This document shows, piece by piece, positions 27,148-37,732 of a stretch of DNA of 64,000 nucleotides. Every line of letters begins with the position of its first letter. The first letter of the stretch is position 1. Origin of the DNA: Luscinia megarhynchos (taxonomy: Eukaryota; Chordata; Aves; Passeriformes; Turdidae). Where the stretch lies: assembly GCA_034336665.1 (NCBI GenBank), contig JAPFBE010000013.1, positions 17,835,056-17,899,055 of the forward strand, read 5' to 3'. Made by a program: the position numbers and the translations under genes. The notes beneath the pieces were generated by a model. The model was not told the DNA's origin, made no database searches, and was given only the letters and a program-made list of their open reading frames with translations.

Positions 27148-27594
27148 TGATGCCTTAAGTTTTAGCTTTCATATTTTCCAGATTCTGTACTGCATTAGTA
27201 TATAACTCTGAACTTCATATGAAGTGTTAGCAAATTCTCCTCACAGTTTAGTTAGACAAAACAATCCTTTTCCAGCCTGAGAACCAAGGGCACCATTGCA
27301 GCCTCGGGCCCAAAAAGGGTAAAGAGCAGTGAATTCAGGAGAGCAACCTGGGAGGATGGGACTTCATAATCTGAAGCTGTAATTGAACAATTAACCCCAA
27401 TATGTAAATGGACCAAAACTTGTAGAAGTGTGAAAGCTTGTGACATGCTGTCCATCTTGGGTCCATCTTGGGTCGAGCCACAGCCGGGCTCTTGTACTGC
27501 CCAAGGTGAATCCTTTGAAGGCCTTTTAATAAATACCTTCCTTATTCCTTTAGCACTGCCTAGCCTCTGTTCCAGATAGCCTCTCTAGGCATCA
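27148..27594 (+). mobile_element. Solo LTR, copy 1 of a two-copy family (ERV1-like)
   Basis: A 447-base unit bounded by the perfect 7-bp terminal inverted repeat TGATGCC...GGCATCA. It shares long collinear stretches with 28886-29304, such as 'gatgccttaagtttta', 'gaacttcatat', 'gctgcccaaggtg' and 'cctagcctctgttc'. A poly(A) signal AATAAA lies at 27528-27533, about 60 bases before the 3' end, as expected for R-U5. No primer-binding site or polypurine tract flanks it, so it is a solo LTR. The 4 bases on each side (gtgg and tctg) do not match, so a target-site duplication is not visible. There is a local tandem duplication of 'gtccatcttgg' near 27450-27470. Confidence 0.85.
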
Positions 27595-28259
27595 TCTGTC
27601 CTGAATGTCCATTCCACTATTAAACATAAACATGAAGAGTCCCAAGAAAAATGAAACCCGCTCAGAACTGTTTTAAGGTCATTTAAATGAAATGTGTAAT
27701 ACTCTAATCTTTCCCAAGTTAAAACCTTCTGATTTAAGACTATTAGCAATAGCATGAAATAAACATATGCAATTATGAAGTATTCAGAAAGATTTCTTAA
27801 AAGGAAAAAAACTAATACAAAACCCAAATTAGTTAACTTTCCTTGTAAGTAGTAGTGTACATCCTGTATTATTAAGAATGCAATTGCTGTGTAATGAGGC
27901 ACAGCTGTAAAATATTTAAATTGTATTTCAATAATTTTAGTGTGGTAAAACTGCAAGATTTCTGACAATTCTAGCATTGTTAACATGATGAGACAATTAT
28001 TCAACAGGCATTTGGAAATGATCATCATACAATTATCAAAAGGTTTTTTTCTCTTTGTGAAGAGAAGAGTAAAATTTCTGAGAGTGCCTGAACTAATTAA
28101 AAATATAAATTTTACTTTGAAAGACAGGACATGCACAGTGACTACAATAAAAGGTGATTTTAAGTGATGGTCTTTGTACAAAATGGAAAACAGAATTTCT
28201 CCACCAACTACACTAAATACATTTGATCTACTCCTCAGACAAAGTCTAGCAGAAAACAT
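27585..28259 (-). CDS. Unrecognised 224-codon open reading frame between two solo LTRs
   Basis: This is the longest open frame in the window by a wide margin. It begins with ATG (28257-28259 on the minus strand) and ends with TAG at 27585-27587, inside the end of LTR copy 1. The product would be rich in I, L, F and Y, with several hydrophobic stretches of 15-25 residues in its C-terminal half, roughly residues 115-180. There are few charged clusters, no clear signal peptide and no motif of retroviral gag, pol or env that I can see. No TATA box, CpG island or poly(A) signal is placed for it. Its bases are as AT-rich as the flanks, so codon use does not argue for selection. It may simply be a long chance frame. 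It is listed because chance frames of this length should be rare here. Confidence 0.15.
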   Translation of the reverse strand: MFSARLCLRSRSNVFSVVGGEILFSILYKDHHLKSPFIVVTVHVLSFKVKFIFLISSGTLRNFTLLFTKRKKPFDNCMMIISKCLLNNCLIMLTMLELSEILQFYHTKIIEIQFKYFTAVPHYTAIAFLIIQDVHYYLQGKLTNLGFVLVFFLLRNLSEYFIIAYVYFMLLLIVLNQKVLTWERLEYYTFHLNDLKTVLSGFHFSWDSSCLCLIVEWTFRTDDA

Positions 28260-28885
28260 GGAGAACTTTTCCTAAACAAGAAATGTTTTTAATTTAAATT
28301 TTTCAAGCAGAGGTGGCATACAAATGAAAGGTCATCAGCAATTTTTTACTATGTATCTCAGCATTATAATTCTGTTCCTAGTTTGAAAAAGCAAGCTGCA
28401 AAACAAAATGTCCTATTCTTATGTTCTGACTGCACAAGCATATACAACACCATAAATTTCAGCCAGTACTGATCTTTTCCATGGTTAATAATTTCTTCTA
28501 TTTCTTCTGTTTGCAATGACAAGACTTAGAGTGTAGATCTAAATCCTGTCTGAGACCTGACTTCTTTCTCTAGCACATCTATGTGGGAAAAGCAAACAGG
28601 TCTCATTACCTGAACTCTAGCTGTATGGTGGTCCCAATCAGAATTTAGCTTCAGAGTTTAGAAAGCAAAGATTATAAAGGCAAAAAGTGTCATTGTGAAC
28701 CTCAGAGATGTACAGTGAGGCCCACTCAGAAAAAAATTCCATCTTGTTCATTCATGGCCCCTTCAGAAGCCTGGGGAAGATTGATACCCTTTGAAAGGAC
28801 TCATACCTAGTCACTTAAGAAAATAAACATTAGCTGCTCTGGAATAACCTGAAGATGGAGGAGAAAGACATTTGACAGGGAGTAC
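27595..28885. other. Spacer between the two solo LTRs
   Basis: It contains only the unrecognised minus-strand frame. The bases directly after LTR copy 1 do not look like a tRNA primer-binding site, and those before copy 2 are not a polypurine tract. The segment is therefore host DNA and not the remnant interior of one provirus. Confidence 0.6.
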
Positions 28886-29304
28886 TGATGCCTTAAGTTT
28901 TACCTTTTATATTTTTCAGATCCTGTATGTATTAGTGTATAATTCTGAACTTCATATAGAGTGTTAGCAAGATCTTTGCAGTTTAAAATGATCCTTCCAG
29001 GCCTCAGAAACAAGGTCATCATCACAGCCTCAGGCCCTGAAAAATATAAAAAAATGTGAATTGGGGAGGAGCAAACTGGGGGAATGTGATTTCATTACCC
29101 GAAGCTCTAACTGGACAATTAACCTCTGATATGCAAATAGACCAAACTTGTATCTGCCTGAAAAGCTCATGACTGTTGTCCATCTTGGCCTCTGCAAGGC
29201 TTTTATGCTGCCCAAGGTGTATCTATTAAAGGTCTTTAATAAATATGTATTTTATTCTCTAACTCTGTCTAGCCTCTGTTCTAGGTAGCCAGTCCAGAAC
29301 ATCA
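28886..29304 (+). mobile_element. Solo LTR, copy 2 of the family (ERV1-like), with 4-bp target-site duplication GTAC
   Basis: A 419-base unit bounded by TGATG...CATCA. It aligns along its length with 27148-27594 but is clearly diverged, with several small deletions. It is flanked by GTAC on both sides (28882-28885 and 29305-29308). A 4-bp duplication is typical of gammaretrovirus-like (ERV1) integrases. AATAAA lies at 29238-29243. The private duplication shows that this copy inserted independently of copy 1 and later lost its interior by LTR-LTR recombination. Confidence 0.88.
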
Positions 29305-31711
29305 GTACCAGAGCACGTGGGGAAGATAACAAAGGTGATGAGAACTGTGAAAAGAATCCAATAGGCTTCTTGTAAATACAGAACCTCTTAGAGATAAAAG
29401 TCTCTGAGCAAAACGTGAAACTTTTTTCAGTTTCCCTGCATTAATAATTCAAAAAGGAAGACCAGGTTTTGCACAAACACTCATTTTCCTCACTAAAAAA
29501 CAAATATATTCTGCATTTGCTACCTACAACACACACAATATGGAGGTAATGTGAATCCTGGCAGACCAAGTCACACAGCCAGGTGTAATATTCTGTGACT
29601 TGCTGTTGCCATAAATGGAAAAAGCCTTTATATAGAAAACCAAGATTAAGGAAAATGAGTCAGGGAAGTCACCCACAGAACAGCTTAAGACATCTCCACA
29701 AATAATTATGAAGGATTAGCTACAGAATTGCCATTCTGTTTGCAGGTAAAACTTTTAGATTTTGGAGACACTAGGACCTGCACAATGTGTTATTTCCCAG
29801 CACTATAACTATTACATTCAAATGACATATTGCTTCTCCTGGGAAATATGTCTTGGAGGTATTTTATAGCTACATGTTCAGGCTAGCAACAAGTAGGCAT
29901 TTGAGCCTTTGTTAGGGAACAGTGGCACAAAAAACTGTGAATAAAACTGTGAGATTTCATTTGGAAGGGTATAGATATCAATTCCTTAATGGACATGTGC
30001 AACTATTGTCTGTATTGTCATATATTACATGTATAGTCATATACTATAGTCATATGCTACATGTGTATGTATATGTATATGTATAAGTATATGTATATAC
30101 ATGCAGACACAGAGTACCATCAAGGTAACTGAATGAGAAAAACCTATGAAGAAATAATTCTGAAATCCTTAAAGAAAGCCAGTCCTTACTCAGAGATCCC
30201 ATTCAGTCTCTAACATTCACTTTCCACTCTCCAGGCAACTGAGTCATAACTCCAGTTACTCCCAGTCTCACACAGGAAGGTGAGAAGCAGATGGCCAGAT
30301 TTATAAAACATGATTTATCCATCTATCACACCCCATTTTTCCTCTTCAATATCTATCTTGCCCATCCTCCATGCCCTGTGACTTTGAAGAGACAGTGAAG
30401 ATACCAAACTAAGATTTAAGAATTTTCCCCTCTCTATTTTACTCATGGTATTTGAAGCTAACTTGCACCAGTTAGTGAAAACTCTTTCACCTTACATTAA
30501 TGTTAACAACACTAGTGATTTCTTCTTGAACCATGCTTCTCACTATGTCCTTAAAATGGTTTTACCTCATTTGTGATGACAGAAACATCAATGCAAGATG
30601 CTGTAATTAGCCACAAAGAGGAAGAGAGACTGCAGGTTGGGTATTTCTAGGTCTGAGATTCTCTTGGACTACTATTACCAAAAAGGTGAGAGGTGTGAAG
30701 TTGAGACAAGATTTTGCTGTTGCTATTGCTACTGGGACCACTGCTCAAATGACTTGAAAATTGCTGCTGGTAGCTTGCAGTGAGCATTCAAGAATGACAC
30801 TTCTGGGTTTTTTCACCAGAAATATACTTGCAGTGAAGAAAGAGATCAAAACACAAAAGTGCAAGACAGATTTTACTAGGGAAGTAAACTGGTGAAAGTA
30901 TCAGTCCTGCTCATCAGTGGCTGGAAAATGATAGAGACAGGATCCTGAGTCAGTCAGAGTTCTGGCCTTTGGCTGCATTACAAGCAAAATGACAGCTGAA
31001 AGAACTTTGAAAATTTATCTTTTGCTGCTTAACTCATACCAGAATACACAAAGAGCCAAACCCAAACAAATGGCCAGTATGAAAGTCTTAGAATACATTG
31101 TTTCTGAGCAGACAACTACAATTTTTACTCTGTGGTAGAGACAATTCTGCACTCTTAGAAAAAACTGCTGGATACTCAGAGAAAGTTAGTCATAAAGAGA
31201 GACAAATCATTGCTAATGTTTAAACACATCCTAGCCCTTGTATAAAATACACACAACAAAATCAACTCAAAGTGTTCCAGTATCAGTTCAATAAAGTTAT
31301 CTTTTTCTTTCCAATCAATTCTTTACATATCCACATAGAACTGAACTTCCCAGCTCAGTTTTACACACAATTCAACATCTGCCTTTTTATACACTACCAT
31401 ACCTATAATTGGCACACTTTCAAGTTCCTAGTCTTTTCTTGAAGTAGAGGTTAATCTTCCTTAGAAGCTTGGCTTGTATTCTTGGAAGCTTGCCTTTTAT
31501 TCCTGTTTAATTTTGCTCAAGGAAGTTCTTTTGCATTTCACAAAAGTGTTTCATGAAACTGCTTTGGAAATCAAGTGGTGATGCTCAGAGCATATTACAT
31601 TTTAACAACAGAAAAACCTCCAGAAATATGTATATATTTTTCCCCCCAGAAAAAATCTCAATTGTTTTTACTTTTTAGGCTAACAATTTTCAAAATGTCA
31701 AAAATTGTTGC
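29305..31711. other. Unique non-coding sequence
   Basis: No gene or interspersed repeat is recognised. It holds the TATG/TATA-rich microsatellite at 30016-30104. No open frame here exceeds about 60 codons. Confidence 0.5.
30016..30104. repeat. TCATA/TATG-rich microsatellite
   Basis: Three imperfect copies of a unit of about 15 bases ('gtcatat' followed by 'actat' or 'gctacat') pass into irregular GTATAT units, ending at 'tatatacatg'. It is low-complexity, with the potential to form AT-rich hairpins. Confidence 0.75.
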
Positions 31712-32271
31712 TGTCCTATCCTGATTTAATCTGGATGCTGGTAATTCTCTCCCTAGTAGCTGCTGTAACCTGTAGTGGTGTGTTTTGGACTTAGAATGAG
31801 AATAATGCTGATGACACACTGATGTTTCTAACTGATGCTAAATAGTGCTTACACTAAGTCAAAGCCTTTTCTGCTTCTCCCATGGCCCCACCAGCCAGTG
31901 GGTTGAGGGGAACAAGAAGCTGGGAAAGGGCAGAGCTGGCCACAACCAGCCAAAGGAATATCCCACACCATGGGATTTTTTGCTCAGGATATAAACTGTG
32001 AGGAAAGCTGGCTGAGAGGGGCACTGCTCAGGAACTGACTGGGCATCAGTTTGCAGGGAATAAGTAATTGCATTGTGCATCACTTGTTTTTTATATTCTA
32101 ATTCTATTATTATTATCATTATCATCATTATCATTATAATGTCTTATTTTTCCAGTCCTATTAAATTGTCTTCATCTCAATACAAGAATTTTACTTTTTT
32201 TCCTCAGATTCTCTCCCCCATCCCACCAGGGTTGTATGATAATTAGCTCTTTGCTGGGTTAAACTATGACA
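31712..32271 (+). mobile_element. ERVL-like avian solo LTR
   Basis: A 560-base element starting TGTCC and ending with 'ggttaaactatgaca'. Internal segments such as 'ctccctagtagctg', 'gactgggcatcag', 'attgcattgtgcatcacttg' and 'ctcccccatcccacca' are those of a common avian LTR. A TATA box (TATAAA, 31990-31995), an ATC/ATT-rich stretch (32105-32140, normal for this family) and an ATTAAA poly(A) signal (32160-32165) fall in the expected order. The flanks are gttgc (31707-31711) and attgc (32272-32276), a 5-bp duplication with one mismatch. No internal region is present. It is related in its 3' end to the LTRs at 6.7, 56.8 and 58.1 kb but belongs to a different subfamily. Confidence 0.88.
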
Positions 32272-32809
32272 ATTGCTTATTGCTACAGAAGCACAGGAGA
32301 GATGATACACACAGGTCTTATTGACTTTTGTAAACATGAACAGATACAGCAGTATGAGCAGCTTTTGTAGCTCTTTTCCCTACATTTAGAAAATTCCACC
32401 TTATGAATGTAATAAATGTAATAAATTCATAAACGTCAGGGGTTCATTTAGTGAGCAGGAGACTGTTGCTCTGGTTTGTGGATCCCAGGCAAATTCACTT
32501 TAACCATTATGAAATTAAATAACACAGGAAAAGACATTATTTTAAATTAAAGCCAGAGCTAAATTCATGTAACTTGTTCTGAAATTTTTGTGTGTTTGCT
32601 GGATGAAAAAGAAATCCTCACATTTTGTTTCATGGTTGTCAGATTTAGTGAGTAATTAGCAGAACAAAGTGTAAAAAGAGAACAGGAGTACAAAGCAAGA
32701 TTAAGGCATGCTACCTGCTTAAGCCCTCAAACATTGTAGAGACAGGATGCCACCAAACAGCCAGGCTGGATGGCCAGGCTGACTGAGAAGAAAATACCAT
32801 TAATGTGAG

Positions 32810-32826
32810 AAAAAAAAAAAAAAAAA
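32810..32826. repeat. Poly(A) tract
   Basis: Seventeen A residues after 'taatgtgag'. No retroposon body is recognised upstream. Confidence 0.85.
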
Positions 32827-33484
32827 GGCTTCCTCATCTGCTGCAGACTAGATCTGCTCTGCTTCTGGAGTGGTATTAATGGAATAGCAGAGGAGCAGAC
32901 CTGAGCAATTTGGATGCTATTTGTGTAGCTGAATGGGAGACATCAAGCCTCTACAAATCAGTTCCCTGGGCAGCTTGCAGACAGGAGAATTTTCACTTCA
33001 CCCTCTACTTCCACAAGGAGGGAGGCTGAACTATTCTTTTAGTACATAATAAAAGCAGAGACACTGGCATGCCAAACACGTCCAAAGGCCTTAGCTGAGG
33101 TGATTACTGCAGCTAGCCTTTCACCCTTGCCTGGGCTTAAAGAGTCTCAATGTGTGCAAGTTTAGTTATTAAACTGATAACTTGTAAAATGGTAGCTTAT
33201 AAAAGTCTGTAACAACATGGAAGATACTTACATATATATTCACTTTCAATGGGATCTTTTAAAAACATAGGTCTTAGAAACCTTTAAAATCTATTTAAAA
33301 TCACATAAAACCTCTTACAAATGTATCACCTTTGCCCCTCTAATACACAGATAGTAGTGCAAAGAATATAACATCCAGATAAACAGAGGTAGAAACAGCT
33401 GACTGGTAAATTCACACCTGGTTTCTTGACTTTTTTGTGTTGGGGAAAAAGGACAAAAAACAAAGAAAAAAATTCTGACTATCT

Positions 33485-33519
33485 GATAGAGGATAGAGGA
33501 TAGAGGACAGAGGATAGAG
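33485..33519. repeat. Five tandem copies of a 7-bp unit GATAGAG
   Basis: The units read gatagag, gatagag, gatagag, gacagag, gatagag: one substitution in five copies. Each copy contains a GATA word, making a small homotypic cluster. Confidence 0.9.
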
Positions 33520-35048
33520 ATGATGTTTGGAGTTCACAAGGCACAAGTTCACAGATTTCTATTCTCTTTCACTACAGCTAAAAATATTAACATGATATTG
33601 GGCATCTAAAAGGTTTTTCCCTAAAAGTGTACAAGCAGCACATACAATCAATATAAACTCAGGCTCACTACATGTCTGGACCTGAGATGACACTGGAAAA
33701 TAGCCATCCAATTTAGGAGTATACATTATAGGAATTGTGAAAAATAATTTTCAATGGAAAAGAGTTCATTTGTGGAGCAAATGCAATGTAGACAAGCAAA
33801 ATACAAGCATCTTATTTTCCTCTTTCTATACCTGCAGGTACTATACAGCACACAGAGAAGTCAAGGAGGCAATATGCTGAGGGGAGGTAAGAAATAAATA
33901 CAACCAAAATTGGTTATGCTTCTGACAGACAGCCCTCTTCTCACCCCTGGAAAGCAGAAGTGGTCTCCAGTTCCACTGGAACTAAATCTCATGAGATCCA
34001 TTATTCCATCTGAAACACAAAGCATGTGTTAGCACTAAATAATTCCTATGAAATCTGAACTATATAACTCATCCTATATGGCCTCCTTCCCTGGGGATTT
34101 TTATTTCATTAATGAAAAACAAAACTCTTGTTTTAAAAAAATTACACTGTTCAGCACTTCCACTTGAAAAATGTCTTGATCTTAAAGAAAGCAACCTCAT
34201 CAGTTTAATGACTGTTTGTTGATTACTTTCCATTAAAATGGACAAAAAAATACGGCTTTGTAAGAGGCAATTTAACCTTTCAATTAAAATACACCTTCTT
34301 GTCACTCCCCCATCTTGGCCTCTCCATTCCATTCCCTTTCAGATATTTATTATTCACCTCCTTTCTGTTCTGATCTGAAAGCTTTTACCAAGGCATAGTC
34401 TGATGAAAAACAAAGCCTGGTTTCATCCCAGTGCGGAGGGGACTGTGACAAACAGTCCCATTGCCTCAGCTCCCAGTCTCATGGGTAATGCACACTTATC
34501 AGAAAGAAAGACAGCAGCTCATAAACTGAAGAGGGGACATTAGCATCGCATTTTGTGCCTCTTTCTCCTGTAAACCAGTTGCCCTTAGGGAAAGCACTTC
34601 CATCAGAGACAGGTAGCTCAGTACTGCTCTCTGCTGCTTGTTCCAGCTTTTGCAGCTGCAGCTTTTGGCTGTCATTGAGCAGAGAAATCCATCAGGTGTA
34701 GGGAAAAAGCAGAAGATTATAACTTCAAGCGCTTCATTCAATGGTTAAATTAAATTCAAGCTCTCTTCCCATTCACTCCTTCTCCCACCTTTACGTGAGA
34801 CTTGCTTTCTGAACTATCTCCCCTTTGAATTCTAGACAGGAAAAAATGTATATTTTTCAAAATTTGGTGCTTGATCTCATACAATATTCAAACTACCTTG
34901 CATTCTCCTTTTCAAAGAAGAATACACACTATAAAGAACACACCAGGCATTATTTGTCACTTCCACAGATTAGTTCACTGTGGCTGACTGCAAATAAATC
35001 AGGCTGGTTTGTTTCTAAAGCCAATGGAAATACGGGGAGGTGGTGGAA

Positions 35049-35072
35049 GGGGGATAGGGAGGGGGGAAGGGG
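35049..35072 (+). other. Canonical G-quadruplex motif
   Basis: Four G-runs of 5, 3, 6 and 4 residues are separated by loops ATA, A and AA. This satisfies the G3+N1-7 pattern with very short loops, which favours a stable parallel quadruplex. It sits in a short G-rich segment (35034-35073) within otherwise AT-rich DNA. No gene start is visible beside it. Confidence 0.85.
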
Positions 35073-36000
35073 CATTTAATAGCACCTAAAAGAGCAGGGA
35101 ACATTTGCAAACAGTTGGAAAATACAGCTGGCTCAATCCTTCTTTGCATGTTTTGGCTGAAGGGATGTGCTTGGGGCCATGAGCCACTGAGGTCTAAGCA
35201 GACACCAGAGGAGATGCCCTGAGTCTTGCAGCAGGTCTGCAAATGGGACACAGCTGGACAACTGCCAGTACCGAGCAGGGAGACAAGAGGAGACAGCAGC
35301 AATAGCACTGAAGTTTCAGTCTCCTCTCACCTACTGCTCCAGGGACAGCCACAGCAGAATGGGGAAAGTTGCTCAGCTCCACTTCAAGTCTCAACACAAC
35401 CTATGTGGTCCAGAGCAGTGGTTAAGACAGCACGTTGTATATGGCCATAAAGAGCAAAAGAATGAAAGCTAGTGCCTAGCCTACTAATGGAGGTCTGTGG
35501 CTTTAGCTAGCACCAGTAGAGAACTTTGATCAAATACCCTGGCTACCACCAAAGCAGACAGTTCTGCTGTTAAAAGATTTACAGCTATTAACAGCACACA
35601 GGGGTACAATATGTTGGAAACTGTTATTGAGTGAACCTTTGAGAAGGGGTTTCAAAAATGAGACATATGCACATTTAGCCTAATATGCTTTAATAGCAAG
35701 TGTCAGAAAATGTCAAAAAGGTTACTGAATACTGCAGATCATCCTCCTCCTATAGACATAACCACACTGAAGTGTTCAAATCAATGGTTTCAGAATTGCC
35801 TCAGCTGGAATGGGAAGGCAGACCTGATCATGCAGGGATTTGAACATCCTCTGCCTGATGTGCTTCCAAAGGAGCCTGACCTTGTTAGGCAGGGAACTGC
35901 AGGAAACTAAGACATCAGAGAAATTGCTGTCAGTAACAGGAGGCTAAAAACTTGGGTAGGGAGAATCATCTTGAAGCAACTAGACTTAAGTGCTCTAGTT

Positions 36001-36090
36001 TCAGAGGCAGCTCTTTGACCTGTGTGAAATCCATGCCTGTGAAATGGGGATACCATCTTTTTATCTTTCTACTTAGAGCACACAACCTCA
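36001..36090 (+). repeat. Possible fragment of an ancient MIR-like SINE
   Basis: 'ctctttgacctgtgtg' followed by 'cctgtgaaatggggatacca' resembles the MIR segment running from 'tgtgacctt' to 'ctgtaaaatggggataata'. The match is short, so confidence is low. Confidence 0.22.
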
Positions 36091-37667
36091 TTAAAGTGGG
36101 AACCACACAAGAACACACCAGTTAACTACAACTGGAATCACACGACGATGCAACACTTGTCACTTCATATGGCTTGTTTCCAGAAATCAGCCTTTGCTGA
36201 GACTTCTAGACCCCAGTAAAACACAAAGCTCAAGAATGAGCTTTAAAAACTGACAAATGTTCGTTTCCCAGATGACTGCACTGTGTTAAGAGAAGAAAAA
36301 CTCAAAATCAGTACTACATTTTAGGCTGAGGGCATTGGATGTCAAGAATTTAAAACTCAATTAATAACTCATAAGTACTGAATTTATATCTTCAACATGC
36401 AAGGGTTGTGCAACAATTCATGGACTGGGATGAATTGGATTTTTCAGGTAGATTTTTGTTTGTTTTGCTCTGAGGCAGGCTTCAGCTCAAGTGTCTGAGA
36501 CCTTCCAGTTTGCTCTGGGGAGCAGGATTAGTCTCACATATTGATTTGAATTCCATTTCCAGCTTTCTGCTTTTTGGTGCATGTGGCTATGATACATGCT
36601 TTCTGTAGGTTAATGCCTACAGACTAGACCATTCAATTCCTCTTAATGCAACTTTCATTGCTTCAGAGCTTAGGGGATGAAGAGGATCTTGTTATTGTTT
36701 TAATTTTGAACCTAGCATTGACATATATTTCCACACTTGCAACAAGAACAAAAAAACAGCCAGGAAATTAAGACATGCTGCAAAGGGACAGCTATTTGGC
36801 CTTAATTTATAAATGCAAGTTTTATCATCACTCTAACTGGAAATCTAAATAATATGAGAGAGTCATCAAACATGGTTTTTATTATGCAGCAATAGCTAAC
36901 CTTCCCAAAAACAGAGGCACTGTTCAGTATTTTATTGCTGGTGTTCAGATGGTAGTGTCCTGCCATCCATGCATGAAATGAAAAATGACTCCTCACCTTA
37001 GAATTCACAGCACTTAAATCCAGAGCAAGAGTCAGGTGCTTAAATAAGCCAGATTTCTTATAAGAGCTTGCATGGGAAGAAAGTGTTGTAGAAAATTTTT
37101 AGCTATTGATTTTATTTTGCAGCATAACTACATGGACTTCTGGACAAGTTTTGTGGAATCCAGATTGGTAACAGTAGGTTGAAGAGAAGATCAGTCTAAA
37201 ATAGCTTGGTGATCACCAGTTGCCCCATGGGAACATTAATCTAGATGAAGCAGATAGGCAGTGGCTGCACTAACAATGAAAATTATTAGAGAGTGATTCA
37301 TTTCCTCTTTTTCCTTTTTAGTACCATCTGGCAGTGTGAATAAGAGACCAGAAGCAAAAAATGCAGTTTTGTTCAGCCTGACAAAAGCTGTCTAAAATGA
37401 ACTGTTTAGAGAAAGGTGCTTCATTGCTCTACAACCATTACACACTTAGGCTGTTTTCCAAAGAAAAATACAATGTTATAAATGTATAAAAGAAAATGTT
37501 AATTTACAAAGAAGTGATCCCTTTCCCATTCCAAATTAAAAAAAGAGGAAAGGGAGTTATTGCATGGGCTGAGCCACTCCACACCCAGCTGTCAGTGCTT
37601 GCTGAACCTGTTCTCTGGAAGTTCACAGGGAGCCAGTGACTTTCCCATTTGAGCAGCTACAAGCTCT

Positions 37668-37732
37668 CATTCATTCATTCATTCATTCATTCATTCATTC
37701 ATTCATTCATTCATTCATTCATTCATTTATTC
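37668..37732. repeat. (CATT)n tetranucleotide microsatellite
   Basis: Fifteen near-perfect CATT units (about 60 bases), ending in one interrupted unit. The array is long and pure enough to be length-polymorphic. Confidence 0.97.

Larger units (their letters stand above)
32272..37667. other. Unique non-coding sequence with short low-complexity tracts
   Basis: It contains a poly(A) tract at 32810-32826, a 7-bp tandem repeat at 33485-33519 and a G-quadruplex motif at 35049-35072. No gene is recognised. Open frames stay under 100 codons. The stretch 35000-35430 is richer in G+C and carries overlapping frames on both strands. Confidence 0.5.

Noticed and set aside
27148..29304. A single provirus with two LTRs and a deleted interior
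   Set aside because: Copy 2 has its own GTAC duplication, the outer flanks of the pair do not match, and neither a primer-binding site nor a polypurine tract adjoins the LTRs.
37668..37732. Regularly spaced repeats as a CRISPR-like array
   Set aside because: It is a pure 4-bp tandem repeat without spacers, and the context is vertebrate.
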